Source of the DNA: Apostichopus japonicus
Lineage: Eukaryota; Echinodermata; Holothuroidea; Aspidochirotida; Stichopodidae
DNA: 64,000 nucleotides
Reading direction: 5' to 3'
Assembly (NCBI RefSeq): GCF_037975245.1
Contig: NC_092577.1
Location: 31,555,398 to 31,619,397 of the forward strand
Shown: one piece after another, positions 14,265-26,200 of the stretch
Layout: each line of letters opens with the position of its first letter
How positions within the stretch are numbered: the first letter of the stretch is position 1
The notes under the pieces: generated by a model
Database searches by the model: none
The model's input: the letters and a program-made list of their open reading frames with translations, nothing else
Told to the model about the DNA's origin: nothing
Position numbers and translations under genes: made by a program

Positions 14265-17200
14265 TTGAGCGATCATCAGACAACAGTTAGCTTCAAGTTA
14301 TGCTCCAGGAATATATAGGCTCATCGTCGGGATTACCGGGGGTTATAGGGTTGTTGGTGTATTGTTTCCTGTCGGTGTATGCTCTTTTGCGTCCGTTATG
14401 TTGGTGGGGTTTTTAACCTTTCTTCGGTGTTCTCTCCTTTGACGGTGTTCAGTTGGCAGGAGGGTTATCTGTTGGTGGTTGGGCTGGAGTTGTTTATGTG
14501 GAACTTGTTTTCATGTTTTTTTTTTATTAGTTATGAACGACTTCACTACCAAATTTTAAATCCATATTTCAATATGTTGCAGATCCCTGCGAAGATCGTC
14601 CATGCGAAAACCAAGGTACTTGCGTGGTACTCTCGCTGACCGCAGGGTCGTACATTTGTCTATGCGTACAAGGATTCACTGGTTCAAACTGCGAGGCCGA
14701 TACCATGGGTGAGTAAAAATCTTAAATTATAAATAAATAAAAAATTGTAAAGACTTTATAATATCAAAATCATTGATATGAGCTGTAAATAATGATGGTG
14801 AATATAGGTAAGAGTTTTTATTCTGCTAGGTAAAACTATAATTAGACATCAACAGTTGCTTTGTATCCAATACTGAGTTCCCACAAATTTAATATACTGC
14901 TTCATGTATTGGTACCACAAGGTTGTAGCAAACAACACACCATTAACAGCCTTAAGAAAACGGACGGTTGCATGTGTTGTGTTCATATCTTATAAACGGC
15001 ACTGTTCCCTTCACAGCACTATAAGAATTTCTTTTTCAAGAGTTGGTATAAAACCTTGAATCACTGGTTTTGACGTCTATTTTAGTAGCTGCTTTATATT
15101 TATAGCGCCCAAGAGTTTAAATTTCCTTGCCAGGATTGAAAGATACTGGAGCACACGAGCACAAGCTCTTCACGATTGGGTACTGTCGCATTAAGAGTGA
15201 TAAGTCCGATTTAAATGGTAGCAGATGCTATACTGATAACAACTGCAGAACGTTCTATTTATAAGCATACTGCCTTTTTGCATATCAAAAATTTCGGAAC
15301 TGAAGTCGTCGATGTAGAATTAACTGATGGTCAACCCTTATTGACTGAGTAGGAAATTATCAACTGTGAGAAAAGAATAGTTGACAATGTTTTGTGTGAA
15401 ATAATATGGTTTTCATAACTCTTTAAGAAGTGAAACTTCAAAAACGGCTTTCAAAAACGCTGTGATTTTTTTCCATCCGCAGTGGATGTCACTCCACCAA
15501 GGGTCGACTTTTGCCCGGAACTAGATGACCAGTATGTCCTGGCTCAGCGAGGAGGAGCCAATGTAATCTGGCCGGAGCCGAGTGCGGTGGACGATTCCGG
15601 TTCTGTTTTCGTCGCCTCTCAGACCCACAGATCGGGCGATTTCTTCCCGCTTGGCACAGCTCTGGTCATCTATCAGTTTAACGATACATCAGGGAACTCT
15701 GCCTACTGTTTATTCATCGTATCTGTGCTCGGTAGGTTCACCTCGATACTGGATATTCGTTCACTAAAATGTATCTATATATATATACATATCAATAAAA
15801 AAATATAAGCATAGTAATTTCACCAAAAGAAAATGGAAGCTTTGTAGTTGTTGTTACTGTTAGGGACAGCTTCTTTTTATTCTTTTATACGTTTATTCCG
15901 GGTGGGTTGACTTTATTCCGTCTACCACTTATAAACAGCTCTTTGAGTTAGAAATTTGCTCAATATTTCAATACTTAAGTCAGTATAGTAAAAATCCCAT
16001 AAACATTGTAATTCAACTGTGTCGTTTGTTTACATAGTCAAGTTTCTATTTTCTATATTTTTCCAGTAAAATTTGCTTTACACGTGTTTTGTGTAAGCCT
16101 GGATTGCCCCATTTTGGATCACATCTCCAGTAATTCTGTTTATACCGAAAATCATTGTGTCTATTTACACAGCCAGTGAACCTCGACTTGATAACGATTT
16201 TGTGCTTTCAGTCACACTTTTTGGATTTTCAAACTCTCGTTTTGTTTTGCAGTCGAGAACTCGCCTCCGGTCTGTTCTCCCGAGTGCCCAGAGGACATAG
16301 ATGTCGTAACTGACTCGGATCTTGATTTCACCAGAGTCTTCTGGAACGAGTTATACAGATCGTGTAACTACACGGTCTCCTCCTCTCACGAGTCTGGAAA
16401 CTTCTTCCTGACCGGAACAGAGACGGTCAGTCTGGAGTTCAGAGAGGGCAGGGAACTGGTGTCCTCGTGTACCTTTGAAGTCACGGTTACTAGAGGTATG
16501 AAAACCGATTTACTACCGCCGCCCGATACCGTGGTACTAACTGCGACGTAAATTGCAGGATCTTACATGAATCAGATCGAGGCCGCACTCTACTTGCCTT
16601 TGTTTATCCAGTCGAATAGATATTTACTTAGACTGCCATTGCCTGCTGCTGCGCATATCTCTCCGTTTATCTCGTCACGCATTGCGAGAATTCAAGAACC
16701 ATTCTCTCGTCGGTATGCTTGAATGAGCTGATAAAATCATTTACGAGGCTCTTGAACAAAACCATGTCTGCCACTACTGGCTCTTGAGTTTTTTGTCCAC
16801 GTGGCAATTTGTAATCTCTCAAGCGTTATGTTGACCTCACCCTGAAAGTGGTTACAGACGAAATTAGGTACAGCAGAGGTTGTGAATCTCCAGTAGACAA
16901 CTTTGAACAAGTAGACAACTTTGTAGACAACAGTAGACAACTTTGAACAAACTTTACTCTTACACAAAATCATCTTCTAGAAATTTAGTATGTTTGTTCG
17001 TCGGTGTAAAATTATGCAGAAATTGTGAATATAACTCGGCGTTGTATTAAAAGAAATGTCTTACCCAGTTTTATATCACACGTACCATTCTGTTATTCGT
17101 CACCATTTAACATTTCTGTAATGAGTTTTTTTATCCATTTTTCTCTAAACGAGACAATTAAAACTATTTGACTGTTATTTTATTTTTCGACATTTTATTC

Positions 17201-20200
17201 GGCAGGTTTCCGAACATTCTGTAGCAGCAGTCCCTGTCAGAACTTGGGAACCTGTCAGGATTTGAGGGACAGGTATGAGTGCATCTGTCCGCGAGGATTC
17301 GCGGGCGCCAACTGTGAGAACCTTATTAGCGGTGAGTACCGTCCCTTTAACATGTTCCTCAGAGATGGAGTGAGTACCGTCCCTTTAACATGTTCCTTAG
17401 AGATGGTCGGCTTGCTGGCGCAGCGAGAAAAGGGACACACGGCTGTTCCTGAGTAGTTATTGCTTTGAACTCAGGATGGATGAGTATGTTGGAAAATGTA
17501 TGCTTCCCCCTCCCCTCCCTTCCCCTCCCCCCACTACAAAGATGTGTTTTTTTTTATGTTTACTCTTTACTATCAAACAGTACCGTTATGTGCTGAGCAT
17601 GTTGGAAAATTAATGCTTCTCAACTCCCTCCCCCCCCACTACCAAGATGTGTTTTTTATTATGTTTACTCTTTACTATCAAACAGTACTGTTATGCGCAT
17701 AGGAGCATCGAAAAAACTTTTTTTCTGGTGCGTGGCCAGGACTTAAAGAGAACCATCGTTCGTCAGAAATCCTGCAGAGTTTGATACCTGTGCATCGGGG
17801 ATTGAGCTTTTAATTTTTTTTACAATGCAGGTTTCTTTAACGACCAAATTAAGTTCCCTTATTAATTCTTCTGTTTTACTGTCTTTCGATCTTCAGTGGA
17901 CACCGTGGCTCCCGTGATCACCTTCTGTCCCATGGATGTGTCAACTATGACACTAAACGGGGATACTTCTGTCCCCGTCATCTGGAGGATGCCGCAAGCG
18001 CTGGATAACTCGGGTACAGTCGTCGTGTCCGACCAGACCCATTACTCTGGGGACGATTTCGCCGTAGGCGTGACCACTGTCCTGTACGAGTTCTGCGATC
18101 CCCATGGAAACAAAGCCATGTGCCAGTTTAGGGTTGTTGTCGATAGTACGTATACTATTTTTATTTTTTTTTTTTAAGTTTTTTTTTATCCCTCTTTGCT
18201 TTCTGAATTTTTGGGTAGAATTTCCTGTCACGTTTTTATTTTTTTTAATAAAACGTTCACTTCCTTTCTTCTGCATAAAGGTTTATCTAAATTTTTGCTC
18301 TTCATAGTTTTGACAATTTTTTTTTTGTTTTTTTGTTTTGGTACTTTCATAACTTTAAAAATTAAATCAGAGCTTAATTTTTGCCACAAAATATTAGAAA
18401 ATTTCAAAAACTTTATTGTCCTTTATTGGTATAAATATTTTACAGATCCGGAAGAATGTAATATCAGGTGTCCATCCGATATCGTGACCTCTGCCGAAGT
18501 GGGTGTGGAGTTTGTTCAGGTCAGGTGGGAACAGCCCAGTACCATGTGCAGTTACATCGTCTCCTCCTCCCCGCTGCCGGGAAGCTTTTTCGTGACGGGC
18601 CCGACACCCGTCACCGTCATGCTACTGAACAATTCCGGAGCTGTGGCGGACCAGTGTTCATTCACGGTGGACGTCAGGAGCGGTAAGTAGTATAAATCCA
18701 GTAGTAGCGCCGACTTCAAAGCGAAAATGAATATGAATATGAATCATTTGAATATGAATAAAAAGTCAGTAAGAATATGAATAAAAATATGAATATGAAT
18801 AAAAATATGAATATGAATAAAAATAGTGAGTAAGAATATGAAAAAAAAATAAGAATATGAATAAAAAAAAAATATATATAAATAAATAAATAAAAAAAAT
18901 AAAAAAAATATATAAGAATATGAATAAAAAAAGTGAGTAAGAATATGAATAAAAATATGAATATGAATAAAAAAAGTGAGTAAGAATATGAATATAAATA
19001 TGAAAAAAAATTTGAATATGAATAAAAAGTGAGTAAGAAATGGAATCATAACTTTGATAAGAACCGGATTAATTTGATGTGAGATATATTGGATCCAGTG
19101 CGTGTTAAGTGCGTTCCTAGAGAAAAGAATATATGCTTGCATGGACTTGTAGACTTGGCTTGCAGAGGAGGGTACAAAAACTGCTTATTTTTTCCAACAC
19201 TTTCTGTTCACCTCGAAGGAGACATTTTCCTGTCGCTACACCCCTATGATTTAGTCATTTATACCTCTGCCGTAGGTTTGAGATAAGAATAGGTTTTTTT
19301 TTTATCTCTTTTGTATTAAGTGCTGCAGCGATATTCTTTGGTCATCTTAGATTGCTGCCTATAGAAAACCAGTCCTTCTCTAATCACTCAAGCATTTAAC
19401 AATTTATAACTTGATAGCATAAACTACCCCAAAATACTAGGGGCATTAACTAGGGCATAAACTACCCCAAAGTTAGGATTCATCTTTGAGTCTACCTAAC
19501 GAATTGACCAGTCACCTTTATGACTGCAAATACAAGTACTCTAATAGCCAGCACTATACTTTCCTGTGTGTGAAGACAAGTTTGGCTTGACCACTGAAAT
19601 AATACACCGTGTCTTTCATCATGAATTTGTGCAGAGGAGTGTTCAGTATGGCTAGCACTACCAACTCAGGTAGATATTCAATCTCCCTGTTTTAGGCCCA
19701 AAAACACGGTACTCCGGGTGGTATATTTGCTATAGGCAGGGAAGATCGTAATGGAGAAACCATGCTAACGTTAGGGTAGTGTCTAAAATTTCATTGCATC
19801 AAATCGAAGTTATCGGTCCCATGGTTCGCTTAACAGCAGAGAGGAATATAAATGATCAATGAGAGATCCGTTTGAAAATGTTTTTGTACTTATTTTTTAA
19901 ATTTTTTAAAATTTTTTTATTTCACGTAGTTGTGACCTTCGATCCTTGCCTCGATCCTAACGTCTGCGGCACCGGGCAATGTATCGTGGATTCAGCCAGT
20001 ACGGACGGCTTCAGGTGCGAATGCACCCGCTGCTACATCGGAGAGTACTGCCAGAGAGGTGAGTCGACAATTAGACACACATGTCACGGCACATGTCGAG
20101 ACACATGTCAAGGAGGGAAGGAGGAACCTTTAATAAACTGAAGAAAGCTATGCGTAGCTCCCTACGTATACTAAACAATTAAGAAACACGATTTAAGTTA

Positions 20201-23200
20201 TATAAGAATGAAAATCAATATAATACCAACGTGTGTCAACATTTCTCTATCTAATTACAGCACTGCCAGTCGCGAATCCATGTTCCTCTGGAGCCAACCT
20301 TTGCCAGAATGGAGCCACGTGTAGTTTTACTGATTGTGAATTCGTCTGTACGTGCACCGATCAATATACCGGAATGTACTGCGACAGTAAGTGTTTACCT
20401 TGGTTTGTTTTATTTTCATAAATCCACTGACACCCGACCTGGGAGCATATCTCGTAGGTAGCTCGGGAAACAGACATGGAAAAGGATGCTTTCTTGTACC
20501 GGTTTCAGAATGGAACGGTCGCTATATTATCCCCCAGAATGTAAATAATCTGTATCATTTCATTTATTAAGTTTGACAGACACATGACCGGTCAAGACTG
20601 CCTGTAGAAAGACCAGTCCTCCTCAGATGCACTCGACCATTAATAATTTGTTACTTGACAGCATAAACTACCCCAAATTATGCCCATTAGGATTCATCCT
20701 TGAGCGTGCTCCCTGATTAATTGACCAGCCACCTGTATGATTGTAAATTAACACAAGTGCTCTAATGGCCAGTGCTACTTTCCTGTGTGTGAAGACAACT
20801 TTGGCTGGCACACTGAAATAATACACTGCGTGTTCAATCATGAATTTGTGCAGAGGAGCGTTGTCAGTATGTATGGCTAGCATTAGCAACTCTGGTACAC
20901 ACGTCATTAAATTACATTTCCGATCGTATCTTTCTTCAGTCGAGAGAGTACAAATTGACACCGTAGCCCCGACAATCATCGGCTGTCCAGTCGACATAAC
21001 CCGCACGGTCAACGCCGAAGCGGAGGAGGCAGTGGTCATGTGGGACAGAATCAGATATATCGACCAATCGGGAACGGCATACTTTGTGCATTCGTCGCAT
21101 CGGTCTGGCGATTCCTTCCCGTTGGGTCTGACTACGGTCACGTCGATCTACAGCGACGCATCAATGAACTTTGCCTACTGCAACTTCAATGTCATCGTAC
21201 GGCAAGGTGAGAGCCAGCTGCATGCTGCCAGCAGTCAATTATTAAAACAACCATGTGCTGATCTTATTGAAAAATTCATAATTCTCAAGTCCTAACCCCC
21301 CCACCCCCTCCTCTCCCTCAAAATGTTGTTGTTAGAAAAGTTGTGTTTTGTCTATACACGTGCATGATAGATGGGCGGGCCGGGAGGAAGGGGGAGGGGT
21401 GGGGAGGGAGGGGGAGTGGATGGGAGATACAATGTTGCCATGGCAATAAGATTTGTGTCACTTGGGAGGGAGGGAGGGAGGGAGGGAGGGAGGGAGGGAG
21501 GGAGGGAGGGAGGGAGGGAGGGAGGGAGGGAGGGAGGGAGGGAGGGAGGGAGGGAGGGAGGGAGGGAGGGAGGGAGGGAGGGAGGGAGGGAGGGAGGGAG
21601 GGAGGGAGGGAGGGAGGGAGGGAGGGAGGGAGGGAGGGAGGGAGGGAGGGAGGGAGGGAGGGAGGGAGGGAGGGAGGGAGGGAGGGAGGGAGGGAGGGAG
21701 GGAGGGAGGGAGGGAGGGAGGGAGGGAGGGAGGGAGGGAGGGAGGGAGGGAGGGAGGGAGGGAGGGAGGGAGGGAGGGAGGGAGGGAGGGAGGGAGGGAG
21801 GGAGGGAGGGAGGGAGGGAGGGAGGGAGGGAGGGAGGGAGGGAGGGACAATGTTGCCATGGCAATAAGATTTGTATCACTTTGGAGAAAGAGACTTCTAC
21901 ATGATCCTGTATTAGTTTACAACAACTCTGTGATTCAATGATGTATATAAGTAGGTTTTTTATTTCTTTTTTTTTCCCTTGTTTTTTTGTCTCTCTTAAG
22001 TCGGAGTCATGTGCGATACAAACATCTGTCCAGAGGATATCATGCAGTTCAACACCGGTAATCTTAAATTCATGGAAGTATTTTGGAATCAAGTGGACGA
22101 GGTCTGCAATCTCAGGGTGGAGTCCAGGCCGCAGACGGGGGATCTGTTTCCGATCGGCGTAACCCGGGTTACCTGGATGATGTACGATAGCGACAACTCC
22201 CCCCAATCCGGCTGTGTCTTCACCGTGACCGTAACCGATGATTGTAAGAAAATTTAAAAAAACAAAAATTTCTGTTTTTTGTTGTTTCAGTTCGAAATGT
22301 GGCATGAAATATGATTGAAATAACTACATTTCAAAAATCTGCTTTTCTGATTTTATTATATCAGGGTTCTAGGTTTCAAGTGAGTTTATCTGCCCATAAT
22401 GTCTATTTGCTGGCCCACTTTTGTGCGTGTGTCTGATATGTCCGCATTTTGGTTTTTAGTCCACCTCGGAAGATGATCCTGCTAGGATCAAAACTGTTTG
22501 TACCTGAGTTGTGTTCTTGTCTTCATATCGTCAAAGTCCAAGATGGAGACCTTCTGCTTTGGTTTGATTTTAAAATCAGTTGACTAGCACTATAATAATA
22601 ATAATAAGTAATATTTATATAGCGCATAATCAGCAAAGCTGCTCAAAGTGCTTTACAAGTAGTATAGAACCAATAAGGCATAAAATGTAAAATCCTAAAG
22701 CAACAATATAAAAAACACCCGTACTAAACGATAATAAAAAATATATATATAAAAATAAACCTGAACACATATAGTCCAAAACAAATTCAAAAGTATGTCA
22801 ATAGTTTAAAAAAAAATGCGCAAAAGATTAAATCATAGAAATATGATGTTCTACTATACACACAGGTCATAATAGATTCATTCCAATTCTGTTTTCAATT
22901 TAAATTTGAAAAGCACTGCATCAGGCAAGCTTTTGTTGTTTGTTTCCATGGTAACTATTTGATTATGTTTCCAAAGTAACTTTTAATTATAACTGAATGC
23001 AGCATCATGCATGCACCACCCACTGCAATTACTGGTTTCTAGCTATCAATAGTAAATTATGTTTGAATAAAAACTGTAAATGATATAAAAAACAATTGAT
23101 GTTCAAGGCGGTTTCTTCTCTCCTTTCTCACTCTCTCATCATAGTCACAAATGTCTGCTTCAGAGAACCGTGTGAATCAGGCCAGTGTCGCCCTAATCCC

Positions 23201-26200
23201 AACCAGCTTGATGGATATGAATGCATCTGTTCGGCTGACTCACCAGACTGTACTGATGTAGGATTTCTTATTGGTAAGTCATTTCCAATGGATGGAAACA
23301 GGCTGTGACTGTACATCTTGTCGAAATCCTCCACATTTTGTACCCCCTCCCCCTACCCCCCAACGGTTCACACAGTCCCAAAGTTGGAGGGCCACCTGAT
23401 GACATTAGCAGGGATGCCAGAATACCGGCAATAGCCGGAATTCTGCCTTTTTCCCGATTTTGAAATTTGGTTCCGGCTCTTCACGATCTTTCCGTCCCAG
23501 TTGAAACAGGCATGAGCTTTTTCCGCGAATTTCTAATTATTATCCTAACACACTGTAGCATATGCAAATTGGAGCCTATACAGCAATTTTTTCTCTGGGT
23601 TTTCATAAAGTTTCCAGCATTAGCTTAGATAGTCTTTGGGACATCCAAGTCCCCACAACTTTCAGGCCCTAGTATTTAACTGCTGCCGACTGGAGGGATT
23701 GTCTCTGGGACATATTATCATTGACCAGGGGAAATATAACGTCTGTAAAGAGCTTTGACACCTATTGCTGGTGTAAAGCCCTATATGAAAATCAAATATT
23801 AAATATTATTATTAAAATTCTCTTTTCCTTTTTAAAAAATTTTTCAATCTAGGAGGGGAAGACGTACAGGCTCCTACAGTGTTGTCCTGCAGCAATCTTA
23901 TCCACTTCGTGGAGAAGGGCAACACTTACCTCGAGCTAACGTGGACGGCTCCCAGAGCCATCGACAACGCCGGGTCAGTCTTCACGCAGGCTTCTCACAG
24001 CCCGCCGTACAACTTCACCCTCGGAGTTACCGAGATAGAGTACAACTTCACCGACACCACCGGCAATCTGGCCAGGTGCGCTCTGAACGTCACCATCGAG
24101 GAGAGTAAGTGCCGTTTTTTTTTTATATTGTACTCAGCCGTCTCTCGATTCCGATTTTCCGCATTAGATCGTCTCTGCTGTTGTTGTTCTACCGGAATTA
24201 ATTATGTTTGTATGTAGGTATTTTAGATCCTCCTGCAAGCAGGAACTCGCGAAGAAGCCATCATTGGCTTATGGAAACCGTAAGCTGCCCAAAGTCAGTC
24301 TCTTACATTCATATTTAATGTCCATGATTAACTGTAACTCTGTAACTGGACGACATACATTAATCTTGGAGTGACTCGAATCGGGGGACCTTATGGTTGG
24401 AAGGCACTGGCGTTAACCACTGAGCTAACACTCCATGCCACAATTAAAGTGCATACATGATGCAGCCATGCCAAGAGGTAGCCCATCGACCATATTTGCT
24501 GGCATCCTGCAGCCTGGTATTAAACCCCGTGGAGACAACCACACATATACATCCGACATACAGAAATATTGACGACGAAAAACAATCCATAGAAAAGTGT
24601 CCCGTACATTCCGTACATATAACACGTATATTGGGCTACGACCTAAACAGTCGGAAATTTCTTCAACCTGGTTTTCAAAAGTGTGAAAAGATGGCCAAAA
24701 TTTAGCATCTAATCACCACCCGGCTTCCAGTTAACCAAGATTTATAACCCCGGTGCCCCCTCCATTATGCCACTCACATAATTCCCCCTGTCGTCATTTT
24801 CTAGGCGATCCACCTTAGCAAAGATGTCGGTCCCTGTGGTAAAATGTCCAAATGCTAAATATTCATATGATAATTGATATGGTGATTGATAGGCCTTCCA
24901 CTGCAGACTGCCCTCACTTAGAAAATCTCCCAAACAATCCCCACCCCCCCCACGCCCTCCCGGTATGTGTCCGAAGGTTTGTACTACAAAAGACGGTTCC
25001 TGCAGTCGGCATTCTAACACTGTGATACCAGGCAGCTGATTTGTGATGTGCTATTCTACCATCACAGATGATTTTATCGATCGTATCATATGTCTATGTG
25101 CTTCTTCTATAGTCGAGGATTCCGATCACCCTCTTTTTGATTTTTACATAAAACCACGTAGATTTTACACGATCCTACGTATGCGGACAGAACGGTTTAG
25201 GCGATCATTTTTACCTAGAAGTATTAAAACTTTGAATTGCATGATACATAGATAACTTTTTTAACCTATTTTTAAGATGCTCTAGTCCATTTTATTATAT
25301 TGTCATATTTTGATGAATATCAATAAATTTTACTTTACTTTACTTTACTTTACTTTACTTACTTTACTTTACTTTACTTTACTTTACTTTACTTTACTTT
25401 ACTTTACTTTACTTTACTTTACTTTACTTTACTTTACTTTACTTTACTTTACTTTACTTTACTTTACTTTACTTTACTTTACTTTACTTTACTTTACTTT
25501 ACTTTACTTTACTTTACTTTACTTTACTTTACTTTACTTTACTTTACTTTACTTTACTTTACTTTACTTTACTTTACTTAATAGTAAATCGTACTTCTAT
25601 TAATAATTTTGACAGTGTAGGCAGAAACTAACATTACCTGATTAACGATCTACATCATTCGTTAATATTTCGCGGTACCTCTGATTGTCATTTTTAACAT
25701 CATCAAGACCACGGACACCGGCCTGTTAGAATTCCTTTGAAACGCTTTGTTGCACTAGTGGGTATACTGCATATGTCGAGTATGTTGGACGATAAAGTCA
25801 AAGTTATCAGTTCAATGGGCTGCAACTCAGGTCCAGTCACAACTCTACGATACTGCTTGTAATCTAGCACAATTTATCGCCGTGTGCTAGAAGTAAAATA
25901 ACGTCAACGCTAACAACATAATGGCATATTTGGCTATGTTTCCGTAGTTAATTATCCGTAGTTTGACCATATGGGATGATCCACTATTTGAAAGGAAAGG
26001 GAGAGGCCTTCATGCATAGTTACACGATCTCTATGGTGTCCAACAAATTCACTTAAAATGTGACTTTTAGACCGATATGGAAGTTGTTTTTTGTTTTTTG
26101 TTTTTTTTATTGCAAAGGGCAGTTTTACATGAGAACTTTGCCAGTTGGTGATTGGCGAACAGTGGATAATATCGCCGGCAGACGTTGAAGGAAAAAACAA

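Noticed and set aside
18744-19142. 132-codon minus ORF of I-H-I-F repeats
   Set aside because: Translation of the ATGAATA minisatellite.
21343-22305. Long ORFs of poly G-R-E-G and P-P-S-L repeats on both strands
   Set aside because: Pure translation of the (GGGA)n array, open in all frames because the tetranucleotide contains no stop.
25310-25603. ORF of YFTLL repeats
   Set aside because: Translation of (TTTAC)n; no start context or family resemblance.
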